Shown here piece after piece: positions 54,772-62,979 of a stretch of DNA of 64,000 nt (the stretch's first letter is position 1; the number at the start of each line of letters is the position of its first letter). The translations under genes were made by a program, and so were the position numbers. Where the stretch lies: assembly GCA_003649205.1 (NCBI GenBank), contig QMRC01000002.1, positions 208,770 through 272,769 on the forward strand, read 5' to 3'. Source of the stretch: Thermoprotei archaeon (GTDB lineage Archaea > Thermoproteota > Thermoprotei > Thermoproteales > B15-G16). The notes beneath the pieces were generated by a model. The model was given only the letters and a program-made list of their open reading frames with translations, did no database searches and was not told the DNA's origin.

Positions 54772-54822
54772 CTCACTCACCTAGGTGTATCAATAGTCTT
54801 AAACATAGCGTCACTACAGCAT

Positions 54823-54879
54823 TCAGCAGGGGTGCGTTATCTTCATAGGGAATCCGTTAACTCCCGGCGGTCTCATCAC
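54823..54879 (-). ncRNA. box C/D guide sRNA
   Basis: On the minus strand: C GTGATGA (54879-54873), 12-nt guide GACCGCCGGGAG, weak D' (TTAA), C'-like TATGA, and D CTGA (54826-54823). GTATTTAGG lies about 30 bases upstream at the TATA distance. Box D' and C' are poor, so only one guide may be active. Confidence 0.5.
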
Positions 54880-54944
54880 TATTAATACGGTTCATACTAG
54901 ACAGCCTAAATACCTGAGCCTAAGTCACTACACAGGTGATTAAC

Positions 54945-55481
54945 TTGGTCACCGTATGTGTAGCATCTAGAAATCCAGTGAAAATAAGGGGTACTGAGAG
55001 AGCGTTCAGGAAGATACTTGGTGTAGATGTGGAGGTGATACCTATTGAGGTAAGTACCTCAGTAAGACAACCAATCTCGATAGATCAAGTCATTAAGTGT
55101 GCAATTGAGAGAGCAGAGAGGGCACGTGAAGCACATACATGCGACTTTGCTGTTGGAGTTGAGGCAGGTATATGGATTGTGGAGGTACGAGGGTATGGAC
55201 AGATACCTATTAACACACACGTAGCTGCAGTATTGACTAAGGATGATACGCTATCACTAGGTATAGGGCCTTCATTCCCCATACCCGAGGACATGTACAG
55301 TATGATAACTACTCACCATAAGGAATTGAGTAAAGTTGTTGAGGAGGTACTCGGTGTACGTGACATAGGAAGAGACATAGGGCTAGTAGGTATCCTTTCA
55401 GGAGGTAAAGTGAAGAGAGAAGACTTAGTCTACTACGCTGTGGCCATGGCATTGCTAGGTATCACGAGTAGGTACTACTGA
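54945..55481 (+). CDS. inosine/xanthosine triphosphatase (DUF84/YjjX family)
   Basis: Family wording: VCVASRNPVKIRGTERAFRKIL, IDQVIKCAIERAERA, FAVGVEAGIWI, GPSFPIPEDM and GLVGILSGGKVKREDLVYYAVAMAL. The enzyme removes damaged ITP and XTP from the nucleotide pool. TTG 54945 has GGTGA five bases upstream; GTG 54936 is an alternative. Length about 178. Confidence 0.88.
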   Translation: MVTVCVASRNPVKIRGTERAFRKILGVDVEVIPIEVSTSVRQPISIDQVIKCAIERAERAREAHTCDFAVGVEAGIWIVEVRGYGQIPINTHVAAVLTKDDTLSLGIGPSFPIPEDMYSMITTHHKELSKVVEEVLGVRDIGRDIGLVGILSGGKVKREDLVYYAVAMALLGITSRYY

Positions 55482-55560
55482 CGTCATAATGAACATATGA
55501 TGTAATTCTTAAATAATTTGTCGCACTACACAACCCAAGCTTTGCAGAGGTACAGCATAC

Positions 55561-55845
55561 ATGGAGGTCCACTCACTAATTAATACAATTGCTATGGTTG
55601 TGATACCAATTTACGCAGTAGCGGCACTTCTCTTTGTGATAAGGGTCTTGAAGGGACCCACTATACCGGATATGGTACTTGCAATCAGCTGTCTCTCCTA
55701 CGACCTATGTGTGCTTATGTGCTTCCTAGCAATTTACATAGGCTCATCTCTTCTTGTATTGGGTGCTCTATGTCTAGCTCTTTGGGCATACATACTCGAC
55801 ATATCTGTAGCCAAGTACTTGGAGGGTAGGGAATTGGGTGAGTAA
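55561..55845 (+). CDS. Mrp antiporter subunit F-like (MbhB)
   Basis: A 94-residue protein with three membrane segments (about 8-28, 35-55, 62-82) and the MrpF phrase VIRVLKGPTIPDMVLAISCLSYDL. It is the first gene of a nine-gene operon encoding Na+/H+ antiporter-like and complex-I-like membrane subunits. TATA-like CTTAAATAATT lies about 45 bases upstream. Exact start ATG 55561. Confidence 0.85.
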   Translation: MEVHSLINTIAMVVIPIYAVAALLFVIRVLKGPTIPDMVLAISCLSYDLCVLMCFLAIYIGSSLLVLGALCLALWAYILDISVAKYLEGRELGE

Positions 55846-55847
55846 TC

Positions 55848-56246
55848 ATGTTAGTGCAGGACCCGTACTCAGTACTTAAGCTGGCGGCTCTAATCATAGG
55901 TGGTGTGCTCACGGTAGTTGGTGCTTTATGCGATCTAATTGGTGCAATTGGTCTACTCAGATTTCCAAACTACTTCGTTAGACTACACGCAGCAACAGTA
56001 GCGACCATAGGTGGGGCTGTGTATCCACTCTTTGGAGTAGCCATTATGAGTCTAGCTTGTGACTTCCTAGGAGTAGCTAGGTGGTTCATATCCGCAATAT
56101 CTTTCCTCACAGCAATAATAATAACACTAACAGCACCAACAGGATCACACGCAGTAGCTAGAGCAGCACACAAAGCTGGGGTGCCTGTACATCCGAAAGC
56201 ATGTGATTTACTTGAAGAAGATAGGAAGAGAGGTGTTGTGAAGTGA
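55848..56246 (+). CDS. Mrp antiporter subunit G-like (MbhC)
   Basis: Three membrane helices and the MrpG motif LIGAIGLLRFPNYFVRLHAATVATIGGA identify the subunit; length 132. The C-terminal tail contains VARAAHKAGVP as in Mbh homologues. It starts two bases after the preceding stop and overlaps the next gene by four bases, showing tight coupling. Confidence 0.87.
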   Translation: MLVQDPYSVLKLAALIIGGVLTVVGALCDLIGAIGLLRFPNYFVRLHAATVATIGGAVYPLFGVAIMSLACDFLGVARWFISAISFLTAIIITLTAPTGSHAVARAAHKAGVPVHPKACDLLEEDRKRGVVK

Positions 56247-56512
56247 GCTACGTAATCGTGCTTGAGGTACTACTAGCGATAGCATTTACAGTAGCTGTCA
56301 TCTGTACGTACATGGTTGTGAAAGAGAGGGACTTAGTGAAGGCAGTAGTTCTCTCTGCACTACAGTCAATCATGTACACACTAGCGTACTACCTACTTAT
56401 GGCACCTGACATAGTGCTCGCTTACGTAGCTGTTGGTGTAGGGATTTACTCAGTAGTTTTACTCTTTGCAATTAGTAAGACTGAGAGATTTGAGGAGGTT
56501 GAGGCTAGATGA
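56243..56512 (+). CDS. MbhD-like subunit (DUF4040/MrpB N-terminal part)
   Basis: The 89-residue protein has three hydrophobic helices and RDLVKAVVLSALQSIMYTLAYYLLMAPDIVLAYVAVGVGIYSVVLLF, matching the MbhD/DUF4040 segment that in many organisms is the end of MrpA. GTG start overlapping the previous gene by four bases. Confidence 0.8.
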   Translation: MSYVIVLEVLLAIAFTVAVICTYMVVKERDLVKAVVLSALQSIMYTLAYYLLMAPDIVLAYVAVGVGIYSVVLLFAISKTERFEEVEAR

Positions 56513-57342
56513 GGGGTACCGAGCTAATTGTCGTGATGTGTACCGTGATACTGATAGTGGCCGTAACTACAGCTGTAATCATGGGCATTACAGCGTACAC
56601 ACCAGGACCTGAAGTTAGACCACTAGCGAAGTTCTACCTAGAGAACTGTCTAAATCTCTGGAATAGAGCGTACTGGGCAGCTAGTCCAGAAGCTGTGTGC
56701 TCAATGTTATGGGACTACAGAGGTATTGATACGCTATACGAAACAACGGTCTTCTTCTTAGCGATAATTGGCGGAGTTACAGTCTTTAGATTAATTGAGG
56801 TTACACCACCACTTGAGTCACTTAGTGAGAAAATTAGGAGGGTGCTTGGTCTATCGGTGATAGTGAGGACAATATCCAAGATCGTAGCCTCGATCATATT
56901 GATAGTGGCAGTTGCAATTGCAGCACATGGACACTTAACACCAGGTGGTGGTTTTCAAGCTGGAGCAGCAATATCCGTAGCTCCGCTCATGATTATAATA
57001 GCGCTATCGAGGTACTTCCTCGAAGAAAGAAAGCTAACAAAGGAGAGAATGTTAGCTTTGAGAACAGTAGGTCTACTGACTATCTGGTGCACAGTCATCA
57101 TACCACTAATCTTCGCCCTAGTAGGACAAGTAGTCTATGCAATGCAGAACCAAGCAAAACCGTGGACAACATTTCCAGGCTTCCCCACTGGACAGCTAAG
57201 TACCTGGATAGCTGGATCGCTCTTCATATACAACATGGCTGAGTTCGTAGCTGTCGGAGCGGGATTTACACTCCTATTCCTACTATTGTCCCTACCTGAA
57301 GAAGTCTTTAGAGAGTTCATGAGGAGGTTGACTAGGAAATGA
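56509..57342 (+). CDS. MbhE/MbhF (MrpB-like) fusion subunit
   Basis: Length 277. The first half (helix, periplasmic-like loop, TLYETTVFFLAIIGGVTVFRL) resembles MbhE; the second half (IVASIILIVAVAIAAHGHLTPGGGFQAGAAISVAPL) is MrpB/MbhF. In Thermococcales these are two genes, so this is probably a fusion. ATG overlaps the previous TGA by four bases. Confidence 0.8.
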   Translation: MRGTELIVVMCTVILIVAVTTAVIMGITAYTPGPEVRPLAKFYLENCLNLWNRAYWAASPEAVCSMLWDYRGIDTLYETTVFFLAIIGGVTVFRLIEVTPPLESLSEKIRRVLGLSVIVRTISKIVASIILIVAVAIAAHGHLTPGGGFQAGAAISVAPLMIIIALSRYFLEERKLTKERMLALRTVGLLTIWCTVIIPLIFALVGQVVYAMQNQAKPWTTFPGFPTGQLSTWIAGSLFIYNMAEFVAVGAGFTLLFLLLSLPEEVFREFMRRLTRK

Positions 57343-57731
57343 GTATGCTAGAGTTCACACTACTAATGTACTGCTACGCAGCATTGATAGCAGTACTAGC
57401 AATATCACTCTACGGATTAGTACGTAGACCAAACATACTCAAGAAGATAATTTGCCTCTCAATATTTGGTGATACAGCAAATACACTCATAATATTCCTG
57501 GGGTTTAGAACAAGAAATCCAATACCACCTATAGTACCAACACTTACACCAACTAAATCTCTTATGATGGAATTCACAAGAAGAGCAGTTGATCCTGTAC
57601 CACAATGCTTAGTTTTAACAGCCATTGTGATCAATATGGCAGTACTTATGTTCCTCATATTCCTAGCAATCCAGATCTACCGACACTACGGTACTCTAGA
57701 TGTGAGGAAAGTAGCTAGGTTGAGGGGTTAG
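57339..57731 (+). CDS. MrpC/NuoK-like subunit (MbhG)
   Basis: Three helices with SLYGLVRRPNILKKIICLSIFGDTANTLIIFLGF and TRRAVDPVPQCLVLTAIVINMAVLMFLIFLAIQIY, the NuoK/MrpC pattern including the DP-PQ-LVLTAIVI phrase. Length 130. Forms part of the membrane ion path beside MrpD. Overlaps both neighbours or abuts them by a few bases. Confidence 0.88.
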   Translation: MSMLEFTLLMYCYAALIAVLAISLYGLVRRPNILKKIICLSIFGDTANTLIIFLGFRTRNPIPPIVPTLTPTKSLMMEFTRRAVDPVPQCLVLTAIVINMAVLMFLIFLAIQIYRHYGTLDVRKVARLRG

Positions 57732-57733
57732 GT

Positions 57734-58258
57734 ATGGGCTCTACAACTCTTAGCAAGTTAGGTAAGATCATTGTGCTGACAGCCTTCTTCTTCCTAATAT
57801 ACGTCATAGCATCAGCCTCAATTACGTTACTAGATGTAGTTGTTGGTTTAGCAGCTTCATCAGTAGTAGCTGTCTTAGTCGCTGAGATACTGGTTAAGTC
57901 CCCACCTAGCAAGCTCATAGATTTGAGGAGGTGGGGGTGGTACATTCTGTATGCACTACATTACTTCACAGTAATTGAGTGGAGAGCACACATAGATGTA
58001 ATTAGGAGGATACTTCATCCAAAGATGCCAATTAACCCAGGTATTGTCCGTGTACCATACCACGTAGTGACTGACTATGCTACAGTACTAATAGCTAACT
58101 CCATAACCAATACACCGGGCACGGTAGTTGTTGAAGTTGATGAGAGTAGGAAGTACTACTATGTTCACTGGATAGATGTGATCTCTACAAAGGAGGAGAT
58201 TTGCTACGAGAAGATCTCCAAGACATTTGAGAAGTACGCTAAGAGGATCTTCGACTAG
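57734..58258 (+). CDS. MrpE-like subunit (MbhA)
   Basis: The 174-residue protein has two or three N-terminal membrane helices and a cytoplasmic tail with VPYHVVTDYATVLIANSITNTPGTVVVEVDESRKYYYVHWIDV, the MrpE signature. In Pyrococcus mbhA is the first gene; here it is sixth, so the gene order is rearranged. Confidence 0.85.
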   Translation: MGSTTLSKLGKIIVLTAFFFLIYVIASASITLLDVVVGLAASSVVAVLVAEILVKSPPSKLIDLRRWGWYILYALHYFTVIEWRAHIDVIRRILHPKMPINPGIVRVPYHVVTDYATVLIANSITNTPGTVVVEVDESRKYYYVHWIDVISTKEEICYEKISKTFEKYAKRIFD

Positions 58259-58269
58259 AGGTGGTGTGT

Positions 58270-59856
58270 ATGAACCTCGAGTACACACCCATACTACACG
58301 TACCAGCACTAGTACCAATACTAGCTGTTGGATCAGCTTTTGCACTACCACTAATACATCTAGTGACCAAGAGCAGGAAGGTATGTGAGTACTTCGTAGT
58401 GACGATAACCGGTATCGAGCTAGTACTAACGACGATTGTCCTACACCTAGCATACACAAGTACTAAACCCATCATCTACACCTTTGGTGCTTGGCCACCA
58501 CCGGTAGGTATCGTGTATGAGATAGATCGCTTCAGCGCACTACTTGGTGTATTAGCAGCAGTGCTCTTCTTCACAGCAGCACTCTACAGTACTAAGTACC
58601 TTGAGAAGGATTACGGAGTTGAGTGGTACTACACACTGCTTCTCGGATTTGAAGCAGGTATCGTAGGTTGCGCATACACAGGTGATATCTTTAATCTCTT
58701 CGTAATGTTCGAAGTACTATCCATATCAGCTTACGCACTGGTAGCATTTAGGAAGGATGTACCTGAAGCAGTTGAAGGCAGTCTCAAGTACGCAATCGTT
58801 GGTTCAGTAGCAACCACGATATACTTCATAGCAATTACCTTCATCTACGGAAGCTTTGGAACACTTAACATGGCCGATCTAGCAGCTAAAGTGAGAGGGT
58901 TAACATTTCCAGTAACAGGTACAGCACTAGGTAACGTACACGTGGCAACAGGCATAGCACTAGCACTCATCGTGTGGGCATTCTCAATAGAGGCAGCACT
59001 AGTACCAAATCACTTTTGGTTACCAGACGCGTACGTTGGTGCACCAGTAACATTCTCAGCAATATCATCGGGAGCAGCGGTCAACATCAGTCTCTACATA
59101 ATTGCTAGGTACCTCTACACCATACTACAGGGTAGAGATGGACCAGCAGCACCGACAGTAGAGGCAGTACTTATAGCGTTGGTAGTCATGGGTTGTCTCT
59201 CAGCTATAGTCGGTTCAGTTCTCATGATAGTTCAGAAGGACATCAATAGGCTGATAGCGTACAGCACGATAGTGAATTCAGGTTACATAGCTATTGGACT
59301 AGGCATCGGGACACCACTTGGAATAGTAGCAGCTCTCTTCCACATGATAAACCACGCAGTAGCTAAGGCATTGCTCTTCTTCTGTGCAGGAAACTACGTA
59401 CACGTAGTAGGTTCGAGAGATCTAGATGACTTAGCTGGTGTAGGTAAGAAGATGCCACTAACAACCATTGGACTCGTTGTAGGTGCACTTGCACTAGCAG
59501 GAGTACCACCACTAAACTGCTTCATGAGCAAGCTAATACTAGCTCAAGCCCTCTTCGAGGCAAACCTCACACCACTAATAGCAGTGATCGTATTTGCAAG
59601 CGTACTCTCACTAATGGCGTACTTAAAGATCATATACAATGTCTACTGTAGAGCACCAGTCAAGAAACTACCTGAAGCAAGAGAACACCCACTAATGGCA
59701 TACCCAGTAATTGCGTATGCGATTACATGCATAGTTTTCGGACTACTCGCACCAATACTAGTACCCACAGCAATAGAACCAGCAGTAACTGACTTATTGA
59801 ACACAGATAACTACATTAAGGCAGCTATGGAGATAGCTGAGAAGTTACTGAGGTGA
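58270..59856 (+). CDS. MrpD/NuoN-like proton-translocating subunit (MbhH)
   Basis: About 14 membrane helices over 528 residues. Features: GDIFNLFVMFEVLSISAYALVAF (with the conserved Glu), a Lys-bearing VEGSLKYAIVGSVATTIYF, and a central AFSIEAALVPNHFWLPDAY that is typical of MrpD/NuoLMN. ATG 58270 is preferred, with AGGTG upstream; GTG 58261 is the alternative. Likely the ion-pumping antiporter unit. Confidence 0.92.
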   Translation: MNLEYTPILHVPALVPILAVGSAFALPLIHLVTKSRKVCEYFVVTITGIELVLTTIVLHLAYTSTKPIIYTFGAWPPPVGIVYEIDRFSALLGVLAAVLFFTAALYSTKYLEKDYGVEWYYTLLLGFEAGIVGCAYTGDIFNLFVMFEVLSISAYALVAFRKDVPEAVEGSLKYAIVGSVATTIYFIAITFIYGSFGTLNMADLAAKVRGLTFPVTGTALGNVHVATGIALALIVWAFSIEAALVPNHFWLPDAYVGAPVTFSAISSGAAVNISLYIIARYLYTILQGRDGPAAPTVEAVLIALVVMGCLSAIVGSVLMIVQKDINRLIAYSTIVNSGYIAIGLGIGTPLGIVAALFHMINHAVAKALLFFCAGNYVHVVGSRDLDDLAGVGKKMPLTTIGLVVGALALAGVPPLNCFMSKLILAQALFEANLTPLIAVIVFASVLSLMAYLKIIYNVYCRAPVKKLPEAREHPLMAYPVIAYAITCIVFGLLAPILVPTAIEPAVTDLLNTDNYIKAAMEIAEKLLR

Positions 59857-59861
59857 TGAGG

Positions 59862-60197
59862 ATGAACCTCCTCATGTTGATACTATACGTAGCAACCTCA
59901 ATGGTGCTAGCATCAGCAATCATGTATGTAGTGTACAGAGTAGTATCGAGATCAGAGAGACCATCACCAGAGAAGACAAAGGTCTACGCCTGTGGAGAAG
60001 ACTACACACCAGAGAGAGCAAGTGCATCAGACATAAACCTCTACACAGCAGTTTGGAGACTCTCATTCAGAAACCTCTACAAGTACATTAGGGAGAAAGG
60101 ACATACAGGGGTGCTGAGTGACTGGTTCTTCTGGATGTACCTCTTCATGATAATAGCTCTCGTAGTACTGTACCTAGTATCTGTAACTCTATGGTGA
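59862..60197 (+). CDS. MbhI-like subunit
   Basis: Two helices flank a loop with VYACGEDYTPERASASDINLYTAVWRLSFRNLY, the conserved phrase of MbhI (related to the end of NuoL/MrpA linkage). Length about 111. Start ATG 59862, following GGTGAT. The 3' end overlaps the NuoH-like gene. Confidence 0.8.
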   Translation: MNLLMLILYVATSMVLASAIMYVVYRVVSRSERPSPEKTKVYACGEDYTPERASASDINLYTAVWRLSFRNLYKYIREKGHTGVLSDWFFWMYLFMIIALVVLYLVSVTLW

Positions 60198-60202
60198 TGT
60201 GT

Positions 60203-61168
60203 ATGTGGATGTACATACTCGAGACCGTACTCTACCCAGGACTAGTCTTCACACTACTGGGAATAATCTTCACGAACTGGTACGTGAGAAAGGTAAAGGC
60301 ACACATGCAGAATAGGATAGGTCCACTCTACACAGGACCCTTTGGACTACTACAACCAATTGCAGACCTCATAAAGCTATTCAGCAAGGAAGACATAGTC
60401 GTGAGCGGTTACCCAGCTAGAGCACCTGCATTCTTCCTAACACTAGCAATGGGATCACTAGTAGCTCTACTACTCATGACACCAATAGCACCATACCCAC
60501 TACAAGCACCGTACGACATCTACATAGCACTCTACCTCCTCGTATGGCCAACAGTAGCAATAGCTATAGCGGGTTACCTAACACCAAGCCCATTCACTAT
60601 AGTTGGGACAGCTAGAGTACTAAGCCTAACACTAGCCTACGAACTAGGCTTCGTACTATCGGTACTCGTACCAGTGGTACTAGCAAGTAGGTACCTAGGA
60701 GCTGAGTACAGCCTATACACAACTTGTACAAGAGCGTGGATGCTCTGGACAAAACCACTACCAGCAATACTACTAGCAATCTCACTACTAACAGCAATAC
60801 TATCGCTACAGTGCAAGACAATGATGAAGCCATTTGACATACCGGAAGCAGAGACAGAGATAGTTGCAGGTCCATTTACAGAGTACTCAGGACCGAAGTA
60901 CGCACTCATACTGATGCTACACGATCAAGAGCTCTTCGTAGGAGCACTTCTACTATCGCAACTATACTTCGGAGGACCAATACCACTAATCAACAACCCA
61001 CTACTAGCAGCTGTGGTGACCTTCGTGGAGTACCTAGCAATAACACTGGTAGTGACCTGGATCCACGCATCAACACCAAGGTACAGGGTAGAGCAAGCAC
61101 TGAATTGGTTCTGGAAGTACCTACTACCATTAAGCGCACTAGCATTAGTAGTCTCAATGGTAGTCTAG
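60203..61168 (+). CDS. NuoH-like membrane subunit (MbhM)
   Basis: Eight membrane helices and complex-I subunit 1 motifs: AHMQNRIGPLYTGPFGLLQPIADLIKLFSKEDI, FTIVGTARVLSLTLAYELGFVLS, PFDIPEAETEIVAGPFTEYSGPKYALI and HASTPRYRVEQALNWFWKYLLP. It anchors the (missing) peripheral arm to the membrane. Several ATG codons lie between 60191 and 60209; ATG 60203 follows GGTGATG by about four bases. Last gene of the operon: no NuoB, NuoD or NuoI-like gene follows. Confidence 0.93.
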   Translation: MWMYILETVLYPGLVFTLLGIIFTNWYVRKVKAHMQNRIGPLYTGPFGLLQPIADLIKLFSKEDIVVSGYPARAPAFFLTLAMGSLVALLLMTPIAPYPLQAPYDIYIALYLLVWPTVAIAIAGYLTPSPFTIVGTARVLSLTLAYELGFVLSVLVPVVLASRYLGAEYSLYTTCTRAWMLWTKPLPAILLAISLLTAILSLQCKTMMKPFDIPEAETEIVAGPFTEYSGPKYALILMLHDQELFVGALLLSQLYFGGPIPLINNPLLAAVVTFVEYLAITLVVTWIHASTPRYRVEQALNWFWKYLLPLSALALVVSMVV

Positions 61169-61199
61169 GAAGAAAATCGTGATAAATGATCAATCAAAG

Positions 61200-61484
61200 T
61201 TACTGAAGAGTAAGCAAACTCCTCAATCTCCTATACAGTTCTAGGAACTCCAACCCCTTCCCTGTAGTTCTGAATACTAATACACTCCCCCTCTTCTCGA
61301 CAGCAATCAAACCACTTCGAATAGCAATCTTAAGGTACTTCTCCAACGTCGGTTGATTTAGGTTAGTACTGTACAGCAACTTCGTCTTCCTAATGCCACC
61401 AATAGCACACTTAACGAGATCAGCAATGATATCGATGTAAGACCTCTTACCAGTGATCACGAGATTACCCTCTTCATTCATCAA
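61200..61484 (-). CDS. winged-helix (HTH_45-like) protein
   Basis: The 94 residues include ADLVKCAIGGIRKTKLLYSTNLNQPTLEKYLKIAIRSGLIAVEKRGSVLVFRTTGKGLEFLELY, the small archaeal winged-helix family often involved in transcription control. A closely similar paralogue lies at 63536. ATG start. It is convergent with the membrane operon. Confidence 0.8.
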   Translation of the reverse strand: MMNEEGNLVITGKRSYIDIIADLVKCAIGGIRKTKLLYSTNLNQPTLEKYLKIAIRSGLIAVEKRGSVLVFRTTGKGLEFLELYRRLRSLLTLQ

Positions 61485-61829
61485 TATGAAACACCTCTAC
61501 ACACATACTGAACAACACTCACGAATTAATTAAATTTACACAATTAACATGCATAGAGCAGTAGCGTATACGCAGATACTATCAAGTTTACATACTTCAC
61601 ATACATAGTTGAGATTTACGGTATCGATAATATGTACAATATGTATATCACTACAGCTACTGTGTATATAACGTACACTAATGCACAATATTCAGGTACT
61701 GAAAGGACTGACACATCATACACAACCCTCGAATAAGGTTTAACGTTTTTTAATGTCTTCTACTTAGTGACCAGTGAAGAAGCATGCACAAAAAACTAAC
61801 TAAGGTATGTGAATACTTTGGTGTTACTA
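61485..61829. other. AT-rich gene-free stretch upstream of the CARF regulator
   Basis: Very AT-rich, with short palindromes such as ACAATATGTATATCAC-like strings around 61630-61670 and a TTAACGTTTTTTAA element near 61741-61754. It holds at least two promoters (leftward for the HTH gene, rightward for the CARF gene). No gene seen. Confidence 0.4.
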
Positions 61830-62492
61830 ATGACTAGACTACTAGTGCTCACACTAGGCTTTGAGGAGAAGTTCGCATTCAGAATGCTCACAAGGCATGG
61901 ACTAGATAGAGGAGATAGAATTCTCATACTAACTGGGAGAGCAGTTGAGAGAACAGTAAAGGCAATAGAGACAATCAAGGAATTCGTTAAGAAGTACTTC
62001 CCAGGTGAGATAGATGTTGAATTCTATGAAGTAGATCTCTCGAACTTTATAGAAGCAGTTAGGAGGATAAGAGATGTACTGAGTAGGTACATACCATCTT
62101 ACGACAAGGTAATAATTAACCTAACAGGAGGAATGAGAGTACTGATACTAGCAACCTTCACAGCACTTCTCCTACTATCGGTAAATCTAGGTGAGAGGAT
62201 CACACACATAGAGGTTGAGTTTGAGGATGGTACGTACCTAGTCAAGATACCACAGAACCTACCTAGAATGCTCCTAAATGTGAGATCACTAACAAGGGAG
62301 AGGATAGAGCTACTAAGAGCAATACAGGAATTAGGAGAGGTCACTGTAAAGGACTTAGCAAAGGTATTGGGTAAGGATGAGTCAACAATTAGGAGACAAA
62401 TCTATGAGTTAGAGAAGTTAGAGTTAGTCGAGGTAACTAAGACAAGACCAACAAAAATCAAGGTAACAGAACTAGGTAGACTACTCATATAG
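61830..62492 (+). CDS. csa3: CARF-domain transcription regulator (Csa3-like)
   Basis: The N-terminal domain (1-130) with TLGFEEKFAFRMLTRHGL, ILTGR and KVIINLTGGMRVL matches the CARF fold of Csa3, which senses cyclic oligoadenylates. A winged helix follows (ELGEVTVKDLAKVLGKDESTIRRQIYELEKLELVEV). No cas gene or CRISPR repeat is in the window. ATG 61830 with GGTG six bases upstream is preferred over GTG 61809. Confidence 0.78.
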   Translation: MTRLLVLTLGFEEKFAFRMLTRHGLDRGDRILILTGRAVERTVKAIETIKEFVKKYFPGEIDVEFYEVDLSNFIEAVRRIRDVLSRYIPSYDKVIINLTGGMRVLILATFTALLLLSVNLGERITHIEVEFEDGTYLVKIPQNLPRMLLNVRSLTRERIELLRAIQELGEVTVKDLAKVLGKDESTIRRQIYELEKLELVEVTKTRPTKIKVTELGRLLI

Positions 62493-62562
62493 AGAACGAG
62501 TATAGGATGCTGGTACGGATATCAGATACACAATGTACGCAAGGTACTGCGTAGCTCGTGGA

Positions 62563-62979
62563 TTACATGATGTGGAGGTTTGTAGTAATAGCTTCACTAC
62601 TGCTTCCCCTACTAACAGTAATCTCCATCTCAGTAACGTCATGCATACAGTACGAGACTATATCCCAAAACAAATTATGAGTACTCCTCATACTTGACCT
62701 AACAGCAGATATCGTAGGAGCTAAAGTAGGTGAAGAAACTGTTCCTACAGTAGCAATGCCGTCGATGAGTTCTTCTGGTTCCTGCTTTATCTCTATGCTA
62801 GCTTCCACTTCCGGTGCCTTATCTTCAACACCTGCATTTGAGAACTCTACATCTAGTACTCCAGTCTTCACTGTACCACTAACCTTTAGAGTATCAGTCC
62901 AGATAGCATACCCTGCTGCTACTAGTAGCACCAGCAGTGCTGGTATTAGTGCTAGTATGGGGAGTGTTGCCTTCCTCAT
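62563..62979 (-). CDS. secreted or membrane-anchored SipW/TasA-like protein
   Basis: A signal-type helix (ATLPILALIPALLVLLVAAGYAIWTDTLKV) is followed by SGTVKTGVLDVEFSNAG, the phrase seen in TasA/camelysin-type and archaeal SipW-cognate proteins. After that the sequence diverges, and the usual C-terminal beta segment (for example DNAYPGY) is absent; the product is short (138 residues). It may be truncated or a distinct subtype. ATG 62979 follows GAGGTG. Confidence 0.55.
   Translation of the reverse strand: MRKATLPILALIPALLVLLVAAGYAIWTDTLKVSGTVKTGVLDVEFSNAGVEDKAPEVEASIEIKQEPEELIDGIATVGTVSSPTLAPTISAVRSSMRSTHNLFWDIVSYCMHDVTEMEITVSRGSSSEAITTNLHIM

Larger units (their letters stand above)
54248..54944. 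other. 697-base gene-free RNA-rich region
   Basis: No protein gene is supported. The left part contains three GC-rich hairpins (54265-54315, 54397-54436 and 54514-54564), two preceded by TATA boxes; the right part contains three leftward C/D RNAs listed separately. A first hairpin, CTCCG with CCCC-GAGAGA-GGGG inside and CGGAG, is near 54265-54315, of uncertain nature. Confidence 0.5.

Noticed and set aside
54248-54944. RNase P RNA or SRP RNA in the RNA-rich gap.
   Set aside because: I found neither the GAGGAAAGUCC-type segment of RNase P RNA nor the helix 8 motif of SRP RNA.
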